Below, in pieces: positions 51,585-59,164 of a stretch of 64,000 nucleotides of DNA. The stretch is taken from the NCBI GenBank assembly GCA_001898405.1, contig MKTW01000010.1:44395-108394 (forward strand), in the 5' to 3' direction. The stretch is from Sphingobacteriales bacterium 44-61 (GTDB lineage: Bacteria; Bacteroidota; Bacteroidia; Chitinophagales; Chitinophagaceae). Both the position numbers and the translations under genes were made by a program. Every line of letters starts with the position of its first letter. Within the stretch, counting starts at the first letter, position 1. The notes under the pieces were generated by a model that saw nothing but the letters and a program-made list of their open reading frames with translations, had not been told where the DNA came from and ran no database searches.

Positions 51585-53978
51585 TTATTTGTCAATTTCA
51601 TCTAAGTAGTGCACGATACGGGAAATGTCGTTGTCGGTCACATTTGGAAACTGTGATATAAGCGTAAAAGATTTGGTATGGTCGTTTTTCATTTCATGCT
51701 CAGGCTCATACTTGAAATTTTCTTTCGGCGTGTCATTGCCATTTTGTTTCAGGCTGTAGCGATATTGCAAGCCATCAAACCAAAGGCGGTATTCCTTTTT
51801 TGTATGGTTATTGGCTTCATATTGGGGCTTTTTCAATTGATGGCTTCCGCAGATGATGAGATGATCAAAGCGGAATGTCCATTTGTCGGAACGTTGTATA
51901 TAATCAAAATTGCCTGCATCAAAACCATTGTTGAATGATTTAAAGGCCCCGGTAAAATTGATCAATGCTGTATCCAGTATGCCATTATTGCTTTTCAGGC
52001 TTTTGATATTGCCCACACCATCAATAGAAGCTGATTTCCAGGAGATCGGAAAATTGATCCTTGGCTCGCTGAAACTGTTTTGCGTGGCTACGGAACGCCT
52101 CACCAGTTCTGCTTTCAGGAAAGAACGGAAAGGATTGAACAGCATGCCGCGGCCTGAAAGTTTGATCTGGCTGATATTGAAATTGGCCAGCCCATATTCC
52201 CGGTGATGTGTTTTCAGCCGCTCCAGCGGAGTGTAAAGGCATTCGAAGAATGCCTGCAACAAGCTGGTAGTATAAAAAGGAATAAACGGGATAGGGGTTT
52301 CAGAAGAAGAGGCCTCCGAATTATAGAACGTATCTGCACTGATAGCTGCAATAAGGTTTTGTGCAAACGACGATTCATCGCGCGTATTGAGCGCCGTAGC
52401 AAATTCCGGTAATGAGAAATGCTGCAATTCTTCGAAGCTGAACTTCGACATCCTGATCTTGGCCCTTTCGATATAGTTCCAGAAATTTTCACTTTGAATA
52501 TAACCGGTCCTTATTTCTTTCAGGAACCTATCCAGCAGCGAAGCTTTTATTTTTCCTTTCTCAAGAAAATTGGGCGCATACCTGGCGGTATAGCTATGCA
52601 ATATTCCAAGGCCGGCAGCAAAGGTCAGGAAATTGCCTGCTACCGGAAGTCCCGTCCGCATCAGGCGGAAGGCTTTCGGTTTATTATAATAATATACGCC
52701 TACATCCGTAGTGCCTTTCCCGCAATCAATACAAAGCACAATGCTTTTTTCTTTCAGTTTGTCTTCTTCACTGAGGTCAGACAGATAAGTGGCATCGCTT
52801 TCAGGCAATGCATTTAATTCAAAACCTTTGAAATTGGCTGGCTTTTCAGATGGCGAAAGGCTGATAAACTTATGATGCAGTTCATTCAATATATACGTGA
52901 TGGTAAACTGGCTGAGTGTATTGGGAAACAGGATATGGATCGATGTCAATATTTTTTTGCGTGGATTATCCCTGCAAATTTCACCGATCAGTACCCGGCA
53001 ATAGGAACAAAGGATGGAAGCGGTGAGTTTCAGTAAGGTTTTCCGCAAGCCCAGGTTATAACGCCCGGTATCAGGACTGTTGATGGAAACATGTGCACTT
53101 TCAGACTGGCTCAGCAAAAGCTTCAGGTAGGGAAGCAGGTGCTGATAATCACCGGGCGAGCCGGGGGCGGCAGTAATCCTTTTCAGGTACAGCAACACAT
53201 CATTGTCCGTAAAAGTGGATTGATGAAGAACATTGTCATTTTTCCCAACATTATTCTCCGAATAATATATTCTTGTTTTAATGAGGTTGCCGCCACCAGG
53301 GTCTTTCTGGAAAAAGTCATTATCGTTCACAGCATCATGGCCGTACATTCTTTTGAAGCTTTGGAAAATATCGCCATGTACCACCTGGGTAACGTGGGAA
53401 CTTGTGTCGAGAATACCATACTGGGATGCTTCCGATCCGAAATCGAGCCAGGATTCGAAGAACAGGGAGTCTTCCGTGTGAAAGAAGAACCGCAGATTGC
53501 AACTGTAGGTTTGCCCATTAGCTGAATAAGTAAGTTTTATGTCCAGGAAATCTTCCTTGGGAGCTGAACTGACGGACAGTTTTTTACCGGCGGCATCCAG
53601 GCTCAGTTGGGAAGGATCGATATTCAGTGGGTTAACGGTGATCAGCTGGCTGGGCCGGGCACTGGTTTTGGCAGCGCTGCCGGCTATTTGCAGGGAAGGA
53701 TTATCTACCGTTTCATGTGAGCCGACCGGGAAAAGGAAATTGCTTTTTTTAGCATTGTCAAAATCTGAAATATCCAGTAGTTCCATCGGGCTGCTGGTGT
53801 CGGACGACTGGTGAACAAAACTGTACCAGGGAAGATCATGACTGTCCTTACTTATTTCTTTATCATTGATCAGGAAAAGAAAAAACGGCCTTTGCCCACA
53901 GATCCTGCCCAGGCAAAGCCAATAGTCAAATTTACCGTTGAGGTTATTGTCAACGTTATCCTTGAGAATGGAAAGCAT
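51585..53978 (-). CDS. Actin/Hsp70-fold (ASKHA) ATPase
   Basis: A 797-residue cytoplasmic protein without signal peptide. The ASKHA nucleotide site can be followed: a phosphate-1-like strand LDFGSEAS (D179 to S185), a phosphate-2 motif CIDCGKGTTDVGV with D418-x-G-x-G-T-T-D425 and an adenosine motif IKLSGRGML (605-613). It is far longer than MreB (about 350) and has an N-terminal extension of about 170 residues, so it is not a standard actin homologue or DnaK. The Salmonella SrfB family is a possible distant match by fold and length. First gene of the six-gene operon; together with the coiled-coil protein it may be a cytoskeletal or regulatory ATPase. Confidence 0.7.
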   Translation of the reverse strand: MLSILKDNVDNNLNGKFDYWLCLGRICGQRPFFLFLINDKEISKDSHDLPWYSFVHQSSDTSSPMELLDISDFDNAKKSNFLFPVGSHETVDNPSLQIAGSAAKTSARPSQLITVNPLNIDPSQLSLDAAGKKLSVSSAPKEDFLDIKLTYSANGQTYSCNLRFFFHTEDSLFFESWLDFGSEASQYGILDTSSHVTQVVHGDIFQSFKRMYGHDAVNDNDFFQKDPGGGNLIKTRIYYSENNVGKNDNVLHQSTFTDNDVLLYLKRITAAPGSPGDYQHLLPYLKLLLSQSESAHVSINSPDTGRYNLGLRKTLLKLTASILCSYCRVLIGEICRDNPRKKILTSIHILFPNTLSQFTITYILNELHHKFISLSPSEKPANFKGFELNALPESDATYLSDLSEEDKLKEKSIVLCIDCGKGTTDVGVYYYNKPKAFRLMRTGLPVAGNFLTFAAGLGILHSYTARYAPNFLEKGKIKASLLDRFLKEIRTGYIQSENFWNYIERAKIRMSKFSFEELQHFSLPEFATALNTRDESSFAQNLIAAISADTFYNSEASSSETPIPFIPFYTTSLLQAFFECLYTPLERLKTHHREYGLANFNISQIKLSGRGMLFNPFRSFLKAELVRRSVATQNSFSEPRINFPISWKSASIDGVGNIKSLKSNNGILDTALINFTGAFKSFNNGFDAGNFDYIQRSDKWTFRFDHLIICGSHQLKKPQYEANNHTKKEYRLWFDGLQYRYSLKQNGNDTPKENFKYEPEHEMKNDHTKSFTLISQFPNVTDNDISRIVHYLDEIDK

Positions 53979-54317
53979 TAAGAGATAGTTTAAGGCTCAG
54001 TGAACGATATGGGCTCTAAAAATATTGCTTTTTTTATATTATTACCATATGATTAAGAAACGGGTGTTTCCCTCTGTTTTAATATTTTCCCACCAAGACG
54101 ACGAAGACCACAAAGAATATTTCACTTTATAAGCTATTATACCCTATCGCCGAGGCATAAGAAAGATACGCTGACAGCAATTCTTTGTGGCCTTCGTCGT
54201 CTTGGTGGGAAAAGAAACTGAGTCACTACCAGGGATCATCGTTTTGGGCCGGGAGAGGAGGGCGGGGCCGGGACAGCAAATATATTGTTAAAACCCAGGG
54301 CAGGTGGCTTGATGATC
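53979..54317. other. 339-bp intergenic region upstream of the ATPase operon
   Basis: No gene is supported. It carries the promoter region of the minus-strand operon, a 129-bp inverted-repeat element at 54085-54213 and a GC-rich stretch near 54255. No exact TAnnTTTG box was seen on the minus strand; TATTTTTA near 54045 is one base off. Confidence 0.6.
54085..54213. repeat. MITE-like inverted-repeat element
   Basis: Arms of 34 bp at 54085-54118 and 54180-54213 match in 33 of 34 positions, separated by 61 bp. The arm has the repetitive form TTTTCCCACCAAGACGACGA. No target-site duplication was seen. It has the size and architecture of a non-coding mobile or repetitive element and lies in the region upstream of the ATPase operon. 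Confidence 0.75.
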
Positions 54318-55034
54318 TTAGAAAGGTTTTCCCAGCACAGATAGCACCAATTCTTTATAGCTGCGTCCTATCGGGATCACTTCGCCATTGATCTCTACTT
54401 CCGCTGCACTGAAAGCATTGAGCTTTTCGCGGGCAACAACGAATGAGCGATGTATGCGGATGAATTTTCTTTTATCAAGCATCGCTTCAATTTCGCTGAT
54501 CTGGTATTTGGTAAGATATGAGCTGGTGGCGGTAACGATATTGATGTATTCCTTCCGGCTTTCGATATAAAGGATTTCATCAAAATAAATCCTGATCCTT
54601 TTTTTGTTGACATTGATCAGCAGGTGGGGGCGCTCCGTTGTCACGGTTGCCACATTCTGGACTGGTGGTTCGGGAATGGTATGTTCTTTCACCTTATTCA
54701 CAGCCATAAGGAACCGGTTGAAATGGATGGGCTTTAGCAGGTAATCCACTACGTTCAGTTCATACCCGTCCAGTGCGTATTCCCGGTAAGCCGTGGTGAG
54801 AATAATGCGTGGCGGGGATTTGAGCGTGCGGATAAAATCCAGCCCCTTGAGTTTGGGTAAATGAATATCCAGGAACAAAAGATCTATACGTTGGGCCTGC
54901 AGCACTTCAAGTGCATACAGTGCATCGCTGCAGGTACTTTTTAATTCAAGAAAAGGGGTCTGGTTGATATAATCGGTGAGGATCTCTGCAGCCAGCGGCT
55001 CATCTTCTATGATCATGCAGCTAATTCTTTCCAT
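54318..55034 (-). CDS. LytTR-family response regulator
   Basis: A 238-residue regulator; receiver D56 in LLFLDIHLPKLKG, acidic E10-D11-E12 at the top, and Lys in DYLLKPIHFN. The C-terminal LytTR domain reads ILYIESRKEYINIVTATSS and FIRIHRSFVVAREKLNAF. Its start overlaps the end of the kinase gene at 55021 by 14 bp, so the pair is translationally coupled. It is the downstream gene and probably the partner of that kinase. Confidence 0.93.
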   Translation of the reverse strand: MERISCMIIEDEPLAAEILTDYINQTPFLELKSTCSDALYALEVLQAQRIDLLFLDIHLPKLKGLDFIRTLKSPPRIILTTAYREYALDGYELNVVDYLLKPIHFNRFLMAVNKVKEHTIPEPPVQNVATVTTERPHLLINVNKKRIRIYFDEILYIESRKEYINIVTATSSYLTKYQISEIEAMLDKRKFIRIHRSFVVAREKLNAFSAAEVEINGEVIPIGRSYKELVLSVLGKPF

Positions 55035-56100
55035 AACTGTGCAGGTTTAAATAGAGGTTCACACCGAATGTATTATCGTTGCAATTTACGTCGAGGCTAT
55101 AATCGTTATAAAGAAGTTCCAGTTGGCGCCGGATATTGTTAAGGCCGATCTGCTGGTTATCATTCATAGATTTTGCTGTTTCAAAAGAATTTTCAATAGA
55201 GAATTGAAAAACTTCCCTGTCCTGTTTCAACCGGATATTGATAAATGAATCAAACCGTGTTTCACTGGCTCCATGCTTAAAGGCATTTTCAACCAGGGGT
55301 AGAAGCAGCAATGAGGCGATTGGTTTCGTGGGGTCTTTCACATCTTTTTCAAAAGAGATCTTCAGCCGTTCATCATAGCGTATCCGCTCCAGTGAAATAT
55401 AGTCTTCCAGGAAAGCCATTTCCTGGCTTACAGGAATGGTGTCTTTACGTGATTCATAAAGCATAAAGCTGAGCAACTCTGATAATTTTAAAACAGCTTC
55501 AGGTGCCAGGTCCGATTTCTTTCTTGTCAATGCATAGATATTGTTCAGCGTATTAAAAAGGAAATGCGGGTGAAGCTGGTTACGCAGGAGTTGGATCTCA
55601 GTGCTCAGTTTTTCGCGGATAAGGTTTTTCTCCCGTTCTTTAGCGGTAAGCTGATTCCGCAGCAGCCGGATGGATACAGATATGCCGGCTGCAAATCCCA
55701 TAAAAATAATGCTCCGCGAAATGATTAGAGGGTCGAAGACAGCTGGCTGCGCCATTCTTCCGTCGTACACAACATGCCCCAATATATAATGAGTGATCAC
55801 CCTTACCAGTACGATACAGGCAGAAAAAACTACCAGGATGCTGATGATATTGAATGCAAGCGATCCTTTTTTCCGGAGCACACGTTCAAATCCGGAATAC
55901 ATCATGTAGTAGGAAAACCCGATCTCGGGGATGGAAGTGCTTACTGCTACTATGATCATTCCTTTCAACAGTTCAAAGGTGCTTAAGTCGGGCATGGCTC
56001 CCTTTGCCCACATATATTCTGTTGCCATGCAGAATACAATATAGAAGCTCCAGAACCCGATATGCAGCAGCACTCTTTTCATCCGTCTAAAATCGGCCAA
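55021..56100 (-). CDS. LytS/YehU-type sensor histidine kinase
   Basis: A 359-residue kinase with about four transmembrane helices (residues 10-145), the phosphoacceptor region QLHPHFLFNTLNNIYAL (H179) and an N-box LLPLVENAFKHG. The G-box region is IGLNNIRRQLELLY near the end. The 14-bp overlap with the downstream LytTR regulator shows a single operon. Two CTACMTACGAA direct repeats (56140-56171) lie within 75 bp of the start. Confidence 0.92.
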   Translation of the reverse strand: MADFRRMKRVLLHIGFWSFYIVFCMATEYMWAKGAMPDLSTFELLKGMIIVAVSTSIPEIGFSYYMMYSGFERVLRKKGSLAFNIISILVVFSACIVLVRVITHYILGHVVYDGRMAQPAVFDPLIISRSIIFMGFAAGISVSIRLLRNQLTAKEREKNLIREKLSTEIQLLRNQLHPHFLFNTLNNIYALTRKKSDLAPEAVLKLSELLSFMLYESRKDTIPVSQEMAFLEDYISLERIRYDERLKISFEKDVKDPTKPIASLLLLPLVENAFKHGASETRFDSFINIRLKQDREVFQFSIENSFETAKSMNDNQQIGLNNIRRQLELLYNDYSLDVNCNDNTFGVNLYLNLHSYGKN

Positions 56101-56139
56101 AAAAGCATAGGAGACAAAAAAGCTGTCAGGGAGAGTGAA

Positions 56140-56171
56140 CTACATACGAACAACAGGAATCTACCTACGAA
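56140..56171. promoter_or_regulatory. 21-bp-period direct repeats upstream of a LytS-type kinase
   Basis: CTACATACGAA (56140-56150) and CTACCTACGAA (56161-56171) differ at one base and are spaced 21 bp start to start. On the gene strand they read TTCGTAKGTAG; the distal copy extends to CATTCGTAGG, close to the CATTCGTCGG seen at 43404-43443. Candidate LytTR binding sites and autoregulation. Confidence 0.5.
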
Positions 56172-56288
56172 TGAAATTTACTGTTGCTGTAAACCAGTTA
56201 ACCGGGGCCATACAGGGAAATTCACCCCACGGATATGATTGAGATCAACAAGCCTGTTGGTTATTTTAGAAAAATAAAAATAACCACC

Positions 56289-56696
56289 ATGCAACGCGTA
56301 TTCCCTTTTTTATCCCTTCCCCAATCGATAATCGTTTTGCGGTTATCGATGGCCCTTATTTTCCTGCTTCATTCAGTGGTGAGATTGTGCAATGGCACCA
56401 TTCCCCGGTTTGCTAACTATCTTACTGAAAAAGGCATGCCTCTTGGAAAAGCCTGGGTGATAGCGATCACTGTTTTTGAAATTGCCGGGTCAGTATTGTT
56501 GATACTAAATTATTTTACGAGAGCGACAGCCATAGGTTTTATTATCCTGCTGCTGGCAGGTATAGTATTGATCCATGCTGAAAGAGGATGGTTTGTAGGA
56601 GAACACGGAAGTGGTGGTTGTGAATACAGTTTCATCCTGATAATAGCTTTGCTGGTGATCGCAGCGGCAGATACAGATAAAAAAAGGCCGGTATAG
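56289..56696 (+). CDS. DoxX family membrane protein
   Basis: About 135 residues from the ATG at 56289, which starts MQRVFPFLSLPQS; the longer frame adds 18 residues without support. It has four predicted transmembrane helices, with the DoxX-like sequence IIVLRLSMALIFLLHSVVRL near the start, an YLTEKGMPLGKAWVIAITVFE segment cited here by its ends, and the end rich in hydrophobic residues. Function is unknown; DoxX proteins are linked to redox and respiratory functions. It is isolated on the plus strand between two minus-strand kinases. Confidence 0.75.
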   Translation: MQRVFPFLSLPQSIIVLRLSMALIFLLHSVVRLCNGTIPRFANYLTEKGMPLGKAWVIAITVFEIAGSVLLILNYFTRATAIGFIILLLAGIVLIHAERGWFVGEHGSGGCEYSFILIIALLVIAAADTDKKRPV

Positions 56697-56865
56697 AGAT
56701 ACCAGCCGGGGAAGTACCCACATAAGAAGGTTTGATGGAGCTTTTCTTAATATTAGTTACTGCATACAGCTATGCTGGGAGAGTTTTCTTATGAATGACC
56801 GAAATTAACTATGAAATACAATGGGATAAGAGGGCGTCAACAGAAGGAGCGAAAGGCCGCACAAA

Positions 56866-56894
56866 AAGGGGATTATGCTGCAAATAATCCCCTT
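56866..56894 (-). terminator. Rho-independent terminator of the thioredoxin-like gene
   Basis: Perfect 11-bp stem AAGGGGATTAT/ATAATCCCCTT with a 7-nt loop. On the minus strand it is followed by TTTTTG. It starts 30 bp beyond the stop codon at 56924. Confidence 0.85.
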
Positions 56895-56923
56895 GTGTAT
56901 ATTTCTTGCCTGTTTGGTTAAAA

Positions 56924-58390
56924 TTAATCGTTGTTGGTGGTAAGAAGTTTGGTTATTGTTTTTAATAAATCTTCTTTTTCTGACGGTCTTGGTGCAGTTG
57001 AGGTTCTGAGTTTTCCCTTTTTATCGAATAACATATAAGTGGGGAAGCCCCCGATCTTATATAAACCCATAAATAATTTAGAAGCATCGTCGTTTAAAAA
57101 ATAATTCTCTCCCGACAGGTTTCTTTTCTTTATCAATCCAAGCCAGCCTGCTTCTTCTGATTGCAGGCAAAGGTTGATGAAAACGACCTTACTGCTATCC
57201 ACCTGTTTCTTTAGAGCAGGCAAATAAGCCATTTCCTCCAGGCAGGGAACACACCAGGTAGCATAAATATCTACATAAAGTATTTTACCCGGATGCCGTT
57301 TGCTTAAATAATCGAATATTTCAATTGCAGGCAGGCTTGACAGGCTTTTGCTTTTTGTTAAATATGTTATTCCTGAAATCGCCTGCTCCTTTAAATCGGG
57401 ATTGGCTGTTTCGTTTGCATAGCGTAGCAGATAGCGGTACGTAACCGGATCAGTAAAATAGTTTTCAAGTCCTGGCAGGGAATCCAGTAACAAAGGAGAT
57501 TTGTTGATATAGGTCGAAAGGGCATGAAACAACATATAATCCCTGGAAAGGCTTGCCGGTTCATGAATCAACAGCTTGATCGCTTTGGAAGCTGCTTTTT
57601 GATAAAATCCCTGCTGTGCTAATTGGGCAATGGCGCTGTCAGTTTTCAATAACGTGTAAGCATAATTCCACAGATGATAAGGGAACATCATGGATTGGAA
57701 ACCTGCAGGGTTATACTGATCAAACAGCGGATCTGAAAATAATGCATGATGATATAGTGGTTTTCCTGTGGTGCTGTCTTTGGTAGTCAAATAATCTGAA
57801 GCCCAGTATGATACTGTGTACCTGATATCATTTACTGCCCATTCTTTTACAACAGGATCGAGATGATGCTGCTTGGTATATTCTTCCAGTATAGAAATAC
57901 ATTGAGCATAACTATGCTTTACAGAATCCAGCATAGCTGGTAATGAAACGGAGAGGTTAAATTTTTTATAGACATTGGTTGAGAAATAGCGGTGCCATTT
58001 ATTGAGTTGCGTGCTGATGCGTGCATGATCGCCACTGATCGAAAGCCATTTGAAATCCGGTTCATTTATCAAAGCGCCGTTTATTTGCAAATGCACGGAG
58101 TCGCCGGGTTGTACATAAAGGTTGATAAAAACATTATTGTATTGAATGGTCATGTTGTGTGTAAACAGCATCTCCTCAGAAGAAGAAAGCCATCCGTCCT
58201 GGTTAAAGGCTGCGCTTTTCCTGCCTTTTATAAAGGGATTCAGGAAATTGAGCGCCATGGCTTTTGGCGTCGTACTGTCTGCATTTATCAACGAAGCGGT
58301 GATAATAACCGGTTTGGTTTGCAAGGGCTGCGCAAAACTAATAGCAAAGCAATGCCCTGCCACCAGCAGGGCTGATAGTTTCTTTATCAT
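56924..58390 (-). CDS. TlpA-like thioredoxin-fold protein
   Basis: A 488-residue exported protein with a signal peptide (ending near ISFAQPLQT, about residue 20). The C-terminal 150 residues form a thioredoxin-like domain with the redox motif C-V-P-C in YATWCVPCLEEMAYLP and the cis-proline GGFPTYMLFD. The N-terminal 330 residues are a helical and beta-rich extension typical of Bacteroidota thiol-disulfide proteins, with no clear family. It probably reduces or exchanges disulfides in the periplasm. It is followed by its own terminator and preceded by 11 bp from the LytTR gene upstream, so it may be co-transcribed with that kinase pair. Confidence 0.85.
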   Translation of the reverse strand: MIKKLSALLVAGHCFAISFAQPLQTKPVIITASLINADSTTPKAMALNFLNPFIKGRKSAAFNQDGWLSSSEEMLFTHNMTIQYNNVFINLYVQPGDSVHLQINGALINEPDFKWLSISGDHARISTQLNKWHRYFSTNVYKKFNLSVSLPAMLDSVKHSYAQCISILEEYTKQHHLDPVVKEWAVNDIRYTVSYWASDYLTTKDSTTGKPLYHHALFSDPLFDQYNPAGFQSMMFPYHLWNYAYTLLKTDSAIAQLAQQGFYQKAASKAIKLLIHEPASLSRDYMLFHALSTYINKSPLLLDSLPGLENYFTDPVTYRYLLRYANETANPDLKEQAISGITYLTKSKSLSSLPAIEIFDYLSKRHPGKILYVDIYATWCVPCLEEMAYLPALKKQVDSSKVVFINLCLQSEEAGWLGLIKKRNLSGENYFLNDDASKLFMGLYKIGGFPTYMLFDKKGKLRTSTAPRPSEKEDLLKTITKLLTTNND

Positions 58391-58401
58391 AGTTGTTTTA
58401 T

Positions 58402-59163
58402 TTAGGGGTTGAGCGTGTTGCTTAAAGCCATTTTTACAGCTTCCAGGTGCTGGCGGGAGATGGGGATTTTTGTATTGTCCTGCAATAACAATGTGCCGCC
58501 ATCTTCTTTCAAAAAGCTTTTTACATAGTGCATATTCACCAGGTGGGATTGATGCGTTCGCTGGAAACTATAAGGCTTCAGTAGTTCAGCATATTCTTTC
58601 AGTGTCCGGCTTACCAGTATCTTTTCTCCATTCTCCAGGAAGAAATGGGTATAATTATCAGATGCTTCGCAACGAACGATCTCATTTACTTTTACATAAC
58701 GCGTCTGCAATAAATTGGGAAGCGCTATTCTGGGTGATTCCTGCTGCGGCTTTTGTAAATAGGCGATAAGATTGCTGATATTGCTGTTCTGTTGTTTTAG
58801 CGTGATCCTTTGTTTTGCTTTATCAATTGCCTGTTTTAAATCGTCTGTGTCAACCGGTTTCAGCAAATAATCCAGGGCGGAAAACTTGATGGCCTGTATA
58901 CCATATTGATCATAGGCTGTTACAAATATTACTTCAAACGATACCGTGTCAAATGACTTGAGCAGATCAAAACCTGACTTTACCGGCATTTGTATATCGA
59001 GCAATACCAGGTCAGGGTCTACTTCTTTGATCAGTTGTATTCCTTCGTCTGCAGAACTGGCCCGGCCGGCAATTTCCACACCAGGGCAATGTTGCTGCAG
59101 AAGATATTGCAGGTTCTCAAGATTATTGACTTCATCATCTATCAGCACACATCGGATATTCAT
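58402..59163 (-). CDS. LytTR-family response regulator
   Basis: A 253-residue regulator with receiver D56 in LVLLDIQMPVKSG, D9-D10-E11 at the top and Lys in DYLLKPVDTDD. The C-terminal LytTR domain is VRCEASDNYTHFFLENGEK and FQRTHQSHLVNMHYVK. It follows the kinase by 1 bp on the same strand, and the thioredoxin-like gene lies 11 bp further on, so the three may form one operon. Confidence 0.93.
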   Translation of the reverse strand: MNIRCVLIDDEVNNLENLQYLLQQHCPGVEIAGRASSADEGIQLIKEVDPDLVLLDIQMPVKSGFDLLKSFDTVSFEVIFVTAYDQYGIQAIKFSALDYLLKPVDTDDLKQAIDKAKQRITLKQQNSNISNLIAYLQKPQQESPRIALPNLLQTRYVKVNEIVRCEASDNYTHFFLENGEKILVSRTLKEYAELLKPYSFQRTHQSHLVNMHYVKSFLKEDGGTLLLQDNTKIPISRQHLEAVKMALSNTLNP

Positions 59164-59164
59164 G

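Noticed and set aside
51585..53978. Annotation as MreB
   Set aside because: The ATPase is about twice MreB length and has different motif spacing; only the fold class is supported.
54085..54213. Insertion sequence
   Set aside because: No transposase reading frame and no target duplication; only an inverted-repeat element is supported.
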